Of a stretch of DNA of 27,937 nucleotides, positions 7,105-14,694 are shown one piece after another (the first letter of the stretch is position 1; each line of letters opens with the position of its first letter). This DNA comes from RBG-13-33-26 sp964430085 (GTDB taxonomy: Archaea > Nanobdellota > Nanobdellia > Pacearchaeales > GW2011-AR1), in assembly GCA_964430085.1 (NCBI GenBank), contig CAYSES010000006.1:1-27937 (forward strand). Direction: 5' to 3'. The notes under the pieces were generated by a model, which saw only the letters and a list, made by a program, of their open reading frames with translations, was not told the origin of the DNA and searched no databases. Made by a program: the position numbers and the translations under genes.

Positions 7105-7458
7105 ATAAAAGGATTTAAAGAACGTTCAAAGTTGATAGAAAAATTAAAATTACTTGGTCTAAATAAATATCAAAGAAAAAAATTAATTCGTGAAAACTGT
7201 AATTGCATTAGCAGATGTTTAAGTTTTGATAAATCATTAAGTATTGGAGTTGATTCAGCTTTAAAAAAGAGGTTGAGAAATAATGAAGCATTCCAATACT
7301 TGACAGAAGGCCAAAACCAGTATAATAAATTAACACATATAGAATTAGATCGTTTAGGAGAAATAGGAATGAACTATATTACTAATAAAAATATTAATCA
7401 AAAAATTAATGAGGCAGAAGAATTTTATAAAACTCTAAAAAAATTAATTTATTCTTAA
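7102..7458 (+). CDS. Hypothetical small basic helical protein, 118 aa
   Basis: No family recognised. The protein is almost entirely helical and charged. The N-terminus is strongly basic (FKERSKLIEKLKLLGLNKYQRKKLIRE, shown here in part as KLIEKLKLLGLNKYQRKKL), with two cysteines at NCNCIS, and it has no membrane helix. A nucleic-acid-binding role is possible but unproven. Its start codon is embedded in a perfect dyad and its TATA box has ideal spacing, so it may be a regulated, possibly autoregulated, gene. It is convergent with thrS. Confidence 0.55.
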   Translation: MIKGFKERSKLIEKLKLLGLNKYQRKKLIRENCNCISRCLSFDKSLSIGVDSALKKRLRNNEAFQYLTEGQNQYNKLTHIELDRLGEIGMNYITNKNINQKINEAEEFYKTLKKLIYS

Positions 7459-7474
7459 AATCTTTATTAAGAAT
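7451..7474. terminator. Possible hairpin between convergent genes
   Basis: ATTCTTAA and TTAAGAAT form a perfect 8-bp inverted repeat around an 8-nt loop, overlapping the stop of the upstream gene and lying just before the thrS stop on the other strand. Short T-rich runs follow on the plus strand. The stem is AT-only except for one G-C pair, so stability is low. Confidence 0.25.
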
Positions 7475-7480
7475 CGGAAA

Positions 7481-9181
7481 TTATTTTCTATTTTTAAGTT
7501 CTTCCTTTACTTTTATAATAAAATCTTCTATTTTTACATTCTCAATTTTTTTATCCCCCCCAGTTCTGACAGCTAATGTTTTTTCTTTCTCTTCCTTATC
7601 TCCCACAACTATTATATAAGGAATTCTCATAATTTCAGCATCCTTAACTTTTGCAGGGACTGTTGTCTGCCTAAAATCAGCATCTAATCTTAGACTAGGA
7701 ATCTCTGTTCCTAATTTTTTTATTATATCTTTAGCGTAATCAATATTTCTATCTGTAAAACTTAAAATTCTAATTTGGATGGGGGCAAGCCATGTTGGCA
7801 AACGTCCATTTGTATGTTCTAGCAAGATACCAACAAATCTTTCCAAACTTCCATAAATTGCCCTATGAACCATGATAGGCCTTTTCTTTTTATTGTCCTT
7901 ATCAGTATATTCAAGTTCAAATCTCTCAGGCATAGAAAAATCAACTTGGATTGTCCCGCATTGCCATGTTCTTCCAAGAGAATCTTTTAAATGGAAATCA
8001 ATCTTAGGACCATAAAATGCTCCTTCTCCTTTGTTAATTTTATATTTGATTTTTCTTTTGTTTAGAACATTCTTTAATACCTTCTCAGCTTTATCCCAAA
8101 TTTTGTCAGAACCAATCCTTTTTTCAGGGCGTGTTGAAAGTTCAATTGCATATTTAAATCCAAACTTAGAATAAATTTTATCTGTTAAATCCATAATCTT
8201 TCCAATCTCATCTTCAATTTGTTTTTCAGTACAAAAGATATGAGCATCATCCTGTGTAAATTGAATAACTCTAAACAATCCGGCCAAAACTCCTGAAAGT
8301 TCTTGCCTATGTACTATTCCAAATTCGCCAGAACGTAAAGGTAAGTCCCTATAAGATTTTGGAGAATTCTTAAAAATTAACAGGCCGCCAGGACAATTCA
8401 TCGGTTTAACTGCAAAAATTCTTTTCTCATATTCTGTCAGGAATATATTATCCCTATACTTTTCCCAATGTCCTGAAATTTGCCATAATTTTTTATCTAG
8501 AATTTGGGGCGTTTGGATTTCTTGATAACCAAAATCTCTATTTAATTCTCTAGAAAATCTGATTAATTCATTACGAATTATCAATCCATTATTATGCCAA
8601 AAAACCATTCCTGGAGCAACTTCATTAAAACTAAACAAATCCATTTGTTTTCCGAGTATCCTGTGATCATTATCTTTTATTTTAGAAGTGTCTAATTTTG
8701 TTTTTGAAATTTCATTAAGTAATTTTTTAACATCATATTCTTCATTTTTGTTTTGTGACTCAATTTTTATTTCTCTTGATAATTCAGATAGGGGGTGTCC
8801 CTTAACTTTCATTTCAAATTCTTTATAATACCCAAAAGGAGCTCGGATAACTTCAAAATTTTTCTTTAATTTTTTTTCAGCTTCATCTAATACTTTAATT
8901 GCTATTTCCGGAGAAGCCAAATCTTTTGAAAGATGTGCATAAGGATAAAGGACTATCTTTTTAGCACCCACTTTATTTGCGATTTCCTTGACATTTCCTA
9001 TAAGTTTTTCAACAATCTTCTGTATATCTTTGTCCTGTTTTTCAACTGCAGTTAGAACTATTAATGCTTCTTTTGCAGATTTTTCCCCCTTCTCTTTTTC
9101 AGAAAGATCTCCTATACTCTTCAATGCCTTTTTTAGGGGTTTGAATTTTATGTAATCCACATGTAATAATAAAATTTTCAT
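7481..9181 (-). CDS. thrS: Threonyl-tRNA synthetase, archaeal type
   Basis: About 566 residues. The N-terminal domain (from MKILLLHVDYIKFKP to about residue 135) is the archaea-specific ThrRS editing domain with D-aminoacyl-tRNA deacylase fold, which removes serine mischarged on tRNA-Thr. The class II core shows the zinc ligands Cys (KPMNCPGG), His (QDDAHIFC) and His (IMVHRAIYG); motif 2 near GIVHRQELSG; and motif 3 around IYGSLERFVGILLEH. The C-terminal anticodon-binding domain includes FRQTTVPAKVKDAE. I choose the ATG at 9181 rather than the TTG at 9190: it gives the standard archaeal N-terminus, and a TTTATAAA box is centred exactly 25.5 bp upstream. It is slightly shorter than many archaeal ThrRS, but all functional domains appear present. 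Confidence 0.96.
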   Translation of the reverse strand: MKILLLHVDYIKFKPLKKALKSIGDLSEKEKGEKSAKEALIVLTAVEKQDKDIQKIVEKLIGNVKEIANKVGAKKIVLYPYAHLSKDLASPEIAIKVLDEAEKKLKKNFEVIRAPFGYYKEFEMKVKGHPLSELSREIKIESQNKNEEYDVKKLLNEISKTKLDTSKIKDNDHRILGKQMDLFSFNEVAPGMVFWHNNGLIIRNELIRFSRELNRDFGYQEIQTPQILDKKLWQISGHWEKYRDNIFLTEYEKRIFAVKPMNCPGGLLIFKNSPKSYRDLPLRSGEFGIVHRQELSGVLAGLFRVIQFTQDDAHIFCTEKQIEDEIGKIMDLTDKIYSKFGFKYAIELSTRPEKRIGSDKIWDKAEKVLKNVLNKRKIKYKINKGEGAFYGPKIDFHLKDSLGRTWQCGTIQVDFSMPERFELEYTDKDNKKKRPIMVHRAIYGSLERFVGILLEHTNGRLPTWLAPIQIRILSFTDRNIDYAKDIIKKLGTEIPSLRLDADFRQTTVPAKVKDAEIMRIPYIIVVGDKEEKEKTLAVRTGGDKKIENVKIEDFIIKVKEELKNRK

Positions 9182-9202
9182 AAGTAACAAAGAAGAATAG
9201 AT

Positions 9203-9210
9203 TTTATAAA
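9203..9210 (-). promoter_or_regulatory. TATA box of thrS
   Basis: TTTATAAA centred 25.5 bp upstream of the thrS ATG at 9181. It lies just before the transglycosylase relic on the opposite strand. Confidence 0.6.
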
Positions 9211-9216
9211 ATTAAT

Positions 9217-9384
9217 TGTCAGAACTTAATTGCTGCAGCTTATAATGGGGGGATTGGAGCACTAAAGGAAAAAAGTTGGAATATAGAAAAAATACCAAAA
9301 GAAACACAAGATTACATACCGAAAATTAACGAAATTGCAAAAGAATTCATCCTCTCAGAAGAAATTTATCAATCTGTTTTTTAG
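9217..9384 (+). pseudogene. C-terminal relic of a lytic transglycosylase (SLT domain)
   Basis: On the plus strand an open frame without any ATG encodes QNLIAAAYNGGIGALK, then IPKETQDYIPKINE, ending at TAG 9382-9384. This is the conserved C-terminal part of SLT-type lytic transglycosylases, where the family consensus reads like LAAYNAGPGAV followed by a P-x-x-T-x-x-Y-x-P stretch. The catalytic glutamate and the rest of the domain would lie upstream, but the frame hits TAA at 9181-9183 and that DNA is thrS. So it is a truncated gene remnant. It overlaps the trpS 3' end by 38 bp. The enzyme normally cleaves peptidoglycan, which archaea lack, so the source was probably transferred, viral or predation-related. 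Motif-based assignment, no search run. Confidence 0.65.
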
Positions 9385-10465
9385 CAAGGATTCTTTTTTT
9401 CTGATGTTCTTTAAGAAAAGCATTTATTTTTTCAATTAAAATTTCTTTTAATTCACTTGTTAACATCTTTCCTGATTTATAATCATCATAAATCTTATTT
9501 AATTTTCCATCGTTAGGTTCAAAGAAAAATCGGAGATATTGAAAAGAAATGTCAACGTCTGGATTTCCGCCTTTTTTCCTATGTTCGTCTTTTGTAGCTC
9601 TTCCTCCTGAAAAAGCATATTTCTTGATTTTTCTTTCAACTTCCTTAGGACTATCGGTCATAGCGATAAAAGAAGTTTCATCACTGCTTGACATTTTTCC
9701 CCCCCCAAGTCCAGGCATGAATAAGTGATAAGTAGAACTTATAGGAATAAATTTGTAATCCCTAAATCTATTGGCCATTCCTCTCGCTATCCTTATATGA
9801 GGATCCTGATCAACTCCAACAGGAATAAAAGTTGGAATTTTCCCCTCAAAATTAGGTAATTGTGGATGATACATATCAGCAGCCTGTATTAAAGAAGCGT
9901 CCATTTTTCCAGGGGAAATATCCCCATAAACTGCTCTGAATTCATTGAAAGTAGCATAACGGGAAAAATTTGAAGCCAAACGATAATAAGCATTAGATTC
10001 TTTTGCAATATTAGATCTTTCACTTTGAAAATAAAAATCACAATTCTGTTTTTTTAATCCAAGAGCGATATAGTTTAATAGGTATTGATCAATTGCAGTT
10101 TCCCTTAACTCTTTTAAGTTTTTGTGTCTCATATTATACGCTTCTAAATCAGCAACAGCTATGTATAACTTAGCCCCAAGATTTTGATAAAAAATCATTT
10201 GTTGAGCAAGGATCATATGTCCTAAATGAAATTTTCCTGATGGCATTAACCCAGTCATCATAACAAATTTCTTTTTATTCTTGATAGAATCAAGGATTCT
10301 TTGAAAATCTCTTTGGGCAAAGACAATATTTCTCCTAAACAGAACATTCTTATTAAAAACAACAGGAAGCTTTGGCATTGGTTTTATTCCAAATTCCTTA
10401 ATCAACTTCACATAATTAATATCCCCTCCAACTTCCCAAGGAGTAATCACTGTCTCTTTTTTCAT
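9347..10465 (-). CDS. trpS: Tryptophanyl-tRNA synthetase, archaeal/eukaryotic type
   Basis: 372 residues. It is a class I synthetase with the HIGH-type motif in MPSGKFHLGHMILAQQ and the KMSKS-type motif as GGGKMSSSDETSF. The tryptophan-binding segments IQAADMYHPQLP and FIPVGVDQDPHIRIAR and the N-terminal ITPWEVGGDINYVKLIKEFG are characteristic of archaeal and eukaryotic cytosolic TrpRS. It charges tRNA-Trp. The ATG at 10465 is supported by a TTTTTAAA box centred 25.5 bp upstream; two out-of-frame ATGs lie just before it. Length is normal for archaea. The 3' end overlaps the transglycosylase relic on the other strand. Confidence 0.96.
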   Translation of the reverse strand: MKKETVITPWEVGGDINYVKLIKEFGIKPMPKLPVVFNKNVLFRRNIVFAQRDFQRILDSIKNKKKFVMMTGLMPSGKFHLGHMILAQQMIFYQNLGAKLYIAVADLEAYNMRHKNLKELRETAIDQYLLNYIALGLKKQNCDFYFQSERSNIAKESNAYYRLASNFSRYATFNEFRAVYGDISPGKMDASLIQAADMYHPQLPNFEGKIPTFIPVGVDQDPHIRIARGMANRFRDYKFIPISSTYHLFMPGLGGGKMSSSDETSFIAMTDSPKEVERKIKKYAFSGGRATKDEHRKKGGNPDVDISFQYLRFFFEPNDGKLNKIYDDYKSGKMLTSELKEILIEKINAFLKEHQKKRILAKKQIDKFLLRG

Positions 10466-10486
10466 TTCATCATAAAGAAGGATTTA

Positions 10487-10494
10487 TTTTTAAA
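10487..10494 (-). promoter_or_regulatory. TATA box of trpS
   Basis: TTTTTAAA on the plus strand (minus-strand TTTAAAAA) centred 25.5 bp upstream of the trpS ATG. Confidence 0.5.
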
Positions 10495-10527
10495 CATTAC
10501 TTAATATTCCGATAATATGAACAAATA

Positions 10528-10535
10528 TTTATAAA
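10528..10535 (+). promoter_or_regulatory. TATA box of the receptor-like gene at 10567, with a short leader and Shine-Dalgarno
   Basis: TTTATAAA is centred 35.5 bp before the ATG, ten bp farther than at the other genes here. The predicted transcript would start near 10557, giving about a 10-nt leader that contains AGAGGG (10556-10561) just upstream of ATG, a good Shine-Dalgarno. This is the clearest leadered start in the window. Confidence 0.5.
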
Positions 10536-10566
10536 GAATAACCCATTATTTTTAAAGAGGGAAAAT

Positions 10567-12546
10567 ATGAAAAGAGGAATAGTTTTATTGATGTTAATTA
10601 TTTTGTTAAGTTCTTCTATTTCTGCAGAAATAATATTTACAGAACCCTTAAAACAGATATATAATATTGGGGATATAATTTATGTCCCCATAACAATAAA
10701 GACATTGACCAATGTTGTGGGAAATCTGAATATGGATTTAATATGTAATGAGACTTCTATAAATTTTTATAAAAATGGAATAAATATGCTAGCAGGAGAT
10801 GAGAAAAAAATTGATTCTTCTCTTGTTTTGATAAGAAATATTGTAGGGTATAGCGAAGGAACATGCAGGATAAAGGCTATATTGGGAGATGATTATGTTT
10901 TAAGCAACGAATTTAAAATTTCAGATTCATTAAATATAGACAGTAATTTAGCTAAAACAAACTTTGATGTTGGAGAGATTATCACTTTGAGTGGAAAGGT
11001 AACAAGAGAAACAGGACAAAATTCAGACGGCCTCATTAAAATAATACTGGAAACTGATGATACAAATCAAGAAATATCCCAACTAGGAACAGTAACTAAA
11101 GGAAATTTCTATACAAATCTCTCTTTGCCAGAGGACTTAAAAGCAGGTTTTTATTTTATTAAACTCGAAGCATACGAAGAAGATAGTGATGGAAGAATAA
11201 CAAATAGCGGCGTGTTTGAATACAATATTACTATAAATCAAGTTCCGACCAATCTTGAGTTAATTCTTGAAAATGAAGAAATAAATCCAGGGGATTCATT
11301 AAAAGTAAAGGCTATTTTGCATGATCAAACAGGAGAGCAGATAGATACTACTGCATTTATAACAATAAAGAATTCTAAAAATAAGATACTTGAACAAAAA
11401 GAAGTAAATATCGGAGAATTTTTTGAATATCCCATAAAATCAAGTGAAGCCCCGTCTACATGGAATATATTTGTTACATCCAACAAACTAACTTCAGAAG
11501 CGGCTTTCAAAATAAAAGAAAAAGAAGCAGTTAAAATAGAAATATTAAACCAGACAATATTAGTGACAAATACAGGAAATGTTCCCTATGATAAAGTTTT
11601 GTTAGTTAATGTTGGGGATAACCCCTTAAATTTACAGGTCACATTAAATGTAGGAGAGAGTAAAAAATATTTTTTAAGTGCACCTGAGGGGGATTATGAT
11701 GTAAAAGTCAGCGATGATAAAAGCGAAATTAGTGAATTAATGAGTCTTACAGGAAGAACAGTAGAAATAAAAGAGATCTCAGGAGTTTCTTCTTGGATTG
11801 TTCTTTGGATTATCATAATTATGGTCTTAGTATGTGTTGTTTTTATTACTTCAAGAAAAATGTATAGCAAACCTTTTTTCGGAAAAATGATTTTTAAGAA
11901 AAAAGATAAAATTAAAAATACAGATAATTCCCCCGTAACAAAAAATGTAAATAAAAATATGGCAGAGCTTTCCCTATCAATAAAAGGAGAAAAACAGGAT
12001 GCAAGCATTATCTGTATCAGGATGAATAATCTAAGGAGTTTAATCCCAAAAAAAGGAAGTGCTTCAGAATCAATACAAAAAATAATAGAAACCGCTGAAG
12101 AGAATAAAGCTGTTCCTTATGAGAATCAAGATTATTTGTTTTTCATTTTTGCCCCAATAAAAACAAAGACATTCAAGAATGAAAGAAATGCGGTTGATAC
12201 AGCAGAAAAGATACAAAAGATTTTAATAGAACACAATAAGAAATTTAATCAAAAAATAGATTTTGGAATATCTTTAAGTAAAGGAGCAATAATTGCAAAG
12301 TTAGATAATAATTTTAAGTTTATGAGTATGGGTTCATTGATGGGTTCTTTAAAGAAAATTTCTTCTTTATCCAAGGGAGAAATTTTATTGAGTGAAAAAA
12401 TAAATGATATATTAAGATTGCAAGTTAAGACTGAAAAAAACATAAGAGACGGAATCCCAGTGTTTATTGTAAAAGAGATAAAAAAAGAAGATGAAGAAGC
12501 ACGAAAATTTATTGATAGGTTTATGAAAAAACACTCAACAGAATAG
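10567..12546 (+). CDS. Membrane receptor-like protein with degenerate class III nucleotide-cyclase domain
   Basis: 659 residues. A signal peptide (about residues 1-20, ending SSSISA) is followed by roughly 385 extracellular residues of beta-sandwich character, including an MG2-like stretch (FDVGEIITLSGKV, LPEDLKAGFYFIKLEAYE). One transmembrane helix lies near residues 408-430 (WIVLWIIIIMVLVCVVFIT), followed by a cytoplasmic domain from about 464. That domain follows the class III adenylate/guanylate cyclase layout: IICIRMNNLRSL, DYLFFIFAP, RNAVDTAEKIQKIL, IDFGISLSKG and ISSLSKGEILLSEKINDIL. The first metal-binding Asp of the F-x-D-I pattern is absent and the G of the GD pair is Gln, so catalysis is unlikely; a nucleotide-sensing or scaffold role fits better. 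Topology is seen; the cyclase kinship is moderately sure. Confidence 0.7.
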   Translation: MKRGIVLLMLIILLSSSISAEIIFTEPLKQIYNIGDIIYVPITIKTLTNVVGNLNMDLICNETSINFYKNGINMLAGDEKKIDSSLVLIRNIVGYSEGTCRIKAILGDDYVLSNEFKISDSLNIDSNLAKTNFDVGEIITLSGKVTRETGQNSDGLIKIILETDDTNQEISQLGTVTKGNFYTNLSLPEDLKAGFYFIKLEAYEEDSDGRITNSGVFEYNITINQVPTNLELILENEEINPGDSLKVKAILHDQTGEQIDTTAFITIKNSKNKILEQKEVNIGEFFEYPIKSSEAPSTWNIFVTSNKLTSEAAFKIKEKEAVKIEILNQTILVTNTGNVPYDKVLLVNVGDNPLNLQVTLNVGESKKYFLSAPEGDYDVKVSDDKSEISELMSLTGRTVEIKEISGVSSWIVLWIIIIMVLVCVVFITSRKMYSKPFFGKMIFKKKDKIKNTDNSPVTKNVNKNMAELSLSIKGEKQDASIICIRMNNLRSLIPKKGSASESIQKIIETAEENKAVPYENQDYLFFIFAPIKTKTFKNERNAVDTAEKIQKILIEHNKKFNQKIDFGISLSKGAIIAKLDNNFKFMSMGSLMGSLKKISSLSKGEILLSEKINDILRLQVKTEKNIRDGIPVFIVKEIKKEDEEARKFIDRFMKKHSTE

Positions 12547-13095
12547 TCAAAAGTTATACATTTTTAGTAAACTATTTACAATTGCCCTCTTAACTTCAGG
12601 ATGTTTCTTTTCGGTTTCATTAAGAAATTTTGTTATTTTATTTCCTTTCTTCTTTATTTTTTTAAATTTTAGATCTTTTAGTGTTGCGTAAAGCAAAATC
12701 TCTTTATCAAGAAAAAGATATAAAGGTTTTATGAAATTTTCAACAACAGGCAAGCAACATTCTAGATTGCGAATCTTTCCCTGAATTAAAATATTTAGAA
12801 TTTCTTCTGCTTCCAAATCCAAAGAAGAACTAACTGCAATTTTATCGGTTTTTTTATTTGGTTTAATAATTTTTAAATTAGATTTTTCCGAGATAAATTC
12901 TAAAATATTACTTAAAACAACGTCTCTAAATATGTTTTCTGAAGCATACCCAATAACCTTGGTTTTATGAAGCATATTAAATTTTCTTATTGTATAAAGA
13001 ACCTTTTTTTGGAAGTATATTATAAAACATCTTTTGCATAATTTTCTTTTATTTGTAAATTCATAAACGGGTTTACTCTCACATTGTTTACACAT
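12547..13095 (-). CDS. Shrunken TtuA/Ncs6-family protein lacking the PP-loop (Ncs2-like tRNA thiolation pseudo-enzyme)
   Basis: 182 residues. The N-terminus is the zinc finger of the TtuA/Ncs6/CTU1 family: C2, C5, C20, C23, followed by FIIYFQKKVLYTIRKFNML. The C-terminal half also matches that family: KIAVSSSLDLEAEEILNILI stands where active enzymes have an I-A-T-G-H-N-L-D-D-E-A-Q motif, and IKPLYLFLDKEILLYA then ETEKKHPEVKRAIVNS follow in the right order. The ATP-binding SGGKDS motif is replaced by YASENI. The central catalytic CxxC segment and the C-terminal zinc finger are absent, against about 300 residues normally. The frame is intact, so this is not a simple pseudogene. It resembles eukaryotic Ncs2/CTU2, the inactive partner of Ncs6. 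Function is inferred. It lies 30 bp downstream of the gene at 13125. Confidence 0.65.
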   Translation of the reverse strand: MCKQCESKPVYEFTNKRKLCKRCFIIYFQKKVLYTIRKFNMLHKTKVIGYASENIFRDVVLSNILEFISEKSNLKIIKPNKKTDKIAVSSSLDLEAEEILNILIQGKIRNLECCLPVVENFIKPLYLFLDKEILLYATLKDLKFKKIKKKGNKITKFLNETEKKHPEVKRAIVNSLLKMYNF

Positions 13096-13124
13096 TCTAA
13101 AACATAGAAAAAACAGGTTAAAAA

Positions 13125-13985
13125 TTATTTGTATTTAGGTTTCTTCTTAATTTTCTTCCCTTCTACCTTTGTTTCTTTCTTTTCTTCTTTAGGTTTTTCT
13201 TTATCTTCTTTCTTATTCTTAAACTTAGATATCAGATGAGAGATAGAAAAACCAACCTTGAAGATTTTTAACACAATTCCTGCAGCCAATAAGACTACAC
13301 CAATAATTATTATTTTTACAGAAACAGCATATGATTGAGAGAAAAAAATGCTTAACAGTTTAAAGAGCATTTTATCTGAGAATATAGACAACAAAGAAAG
13401 TAATTTAATAAACGGTAAGGCCGAAATTATTAATAAGATTCCAACAAGGATAGGCATACTAGTTTTCTTTTCAATTAAGAAGAAAATTAATATTAAGAAT
13501 ATGAATGCTAAAAGTAGAGAGATATAAAGATTGTCTGCCCAGTAACTATAAGCTTTTTCGGATATAAGAAATAAAGGAGTTACTCCTTCTGGCTCAAGGT
13601 CTATTTCATTAAAACAATCCAAAAAATTACAATCATAATTCGCATAATAGGTATTATGGATTATATTTTCAAGGCTTGCGTCAATAAGAGCGTCTGTTCC
13701 CTGTGCTGCAACACTACAGTCTATATCAAAAGTGTTCCCTTCAAAATTAAAGACATAATTAGAATTATTCTGGCAATATGATTGTATAACAGGATAAATT
13801 TCCTGGACATGGTTACTTATATTAATATCTTTTTGTAAAAAATCTTTTATGATAATTGTCGATTCTTTTTGAAGATTATTATACTCTAACGAAGAACTTA
13901 ATGTCCAAAAAATATTGACAGAAATAATTGATAAGAAAAAAAGAACTATGACAAAAACCAAAAGTATGCCTCTTATAGCCCCCAT
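13125..13985 (-). CDS. Four-helix membrane protein with lysine/glutamate-rich tail
   Basis: No family recognised. 286 residues: an N-terminal helix (GILLVFVIVLFFLSIISVNIF), then about 135 extracellular residues with several cysteines (SYCQNNSNY, FDIDCSVAA, YDCNFLDCF) that could form disulfides. Three more helices follow (around ISLLLAFIFLILIFFLIE, ILVGILLIISALPFIKLLSL and VKIIIIGVVLLAAGIVLKIF), then a very basic/acidic cytoplasmic tail of Lys and Glu runs. A TTTATAAA box at 14007-14014 is centred exactly 25.5 bp upstream of the ATG at 13985. It lies immediately downstream of htpX, and both concern the membrane, but no functional link is shown. Confidence 0.7.
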   Translation of the reverse strand: MGAIRGILLVFVIVLFFLSIISVNIFWTLSSSLEYNNLQKESTIIIKDFLQKDINISNHVQEIYPVIQSYCQNNSNYVFNFEGNTFDIDCSVAAQGTDALIDASLENIIHNTYYANYDCNFLDCFNEIDLEPEGVTPLFLISEKAYSYWADNLYISLLLAFIFLILIFFLIEKKTSMPILVGILLIISALPFIKLLSLLSIFSDKMLFKLLSIFFSQSYAVSVKIIIIGVVLLAAGIVLKIFKVGFSISHLISKFKNKKEDKEKPKEEKKETKVEGKKIKKKPKYK

Positions 13986-14006
13986 AAAAGATTAAAGAAA
14001 AAGGTG

Positions 14007-14014
14007 TTTATAAA
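14007..14014 (-). promoter_or_regulatory. TATA box of the membrane protein gene at 13125-13985
   Basis: TTTATAAA centred 25.5 bp upstream of ATG 13985, squeezed into the gap after the htpX stop. Confidence 0.55.
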
Positions 14015-14016
14015 AT

Positions 14017-14694
14017 TTACATCCTTTCAAGGACTTTAATTCTCTTATCTATTGATGGATGTGTGCTTCCTAGTTCTCTAAAGGGATTTGCAAAAAATAA
14101 AGGAGCAACTGCTTTGCTTATTTTTTTCTCTGGTTTATTTTCTTCTTTTATTTTTTTTAATGCTCCAATTAATCCAGGAGGGTATCTTGTAAACTTAACT
14201 GCAGATGCATCTGCAGAAAATTCTCTTTTCCTTGAGATTGCTAATTGCACAATATAAACTATAATCGGTGCAATTATCGCTAAGGCAATACCAATTATCA
14301 TAAAAATTGCGTTTGCATTATTATTCTTATTATTCCCCCCTCCCCTAAACCAAAGACTCCTTAAAAAAATCTCAGAGATAATTGCGATCATCCCGACCAT
14401 AACAGAAACAAGAGTCATGTACCTTATGTCATAACTTCCAATATGACCAAGTTCATGGGCTAAGACCCCTTCAAGTTCTTTTTTATCGAGTTTGTCCAAG
14501 GCTCCCTCTGTTATACAAACAACAGAATGTTCGGGATTTCTTCCAGAAGCAAAAGCGTTTATTTGACTAGAAGACATAACATAAAGTTTAGGCATTGGCA
14601 GCCCAGAAGCAATAGTAAGTCCTTCTACTAAATCATAATATTGTTTATATTTTCCTTCATTATGAACTTCTTTAGCACCTACACTAGCAATTGC
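14017..14694 (-). CDS. htpX: HtpX-type membrane zinc metalloprotease (5' end lost in assembly gap)
   Basis: HtpX-family M48B protease, which degrades misfolded or damaged membrane proteins. Visible: GLPMPKLYVMSSSQINAFAS, GRNPEHSVVCITEGALDKLD, the zinc-binding HELGH (in GVLAHELGHIGSYDIRYM), two membrane helices, and the third-ligand region KREFSADASAVKF. The C-terminal STHPSIDKRIKVLERM closes the domain. The N-terminus with the first two membrane helices, normally about 70-80 residues, is missing because the upstream sequence is Ns from 14695. Translating through the Ns joins this to LemA, but that is an artefact of the gap length. In many organisms lemA sits directly upstream of htpX, as here. 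Confidence 0.92.
   Translation of the reverse strand, partial: AIASVGAKEVHNEGKYKQYYDLVEGLTIASGLPMPKLYVMSSSQINAFASGRNPEHSVVCITEGALDKLDKKELEGVLAHELGHIGSYDIRYMTLVSVMVGMIAIISEIFLRSLWFRGGGNNKNNNANAIFMIIGIALAIIAPIIVYIVQLAISRKREFSADASAVKFTRYPPGLIGALKKIKEENKPEKKISKAVAPLFFANPFRELGSTHPSIDKRIKVLERM

Noticed and set aside
9184..9216. Upstream part of the transglycosylase frame as coding
   Set aside because: Translation here does not resemble the SLT domain and contains the thrS TATA box; the relic is counted from about 9217.
12547..13095. Frameshifted, decayed copy of a full TtuA gene
   Set aside because: The reading frame is intact from a well-placed ATG, and the missing parts are cleanly absent rather than shifted to another frame; a decayed copy cannot be fully excluded.
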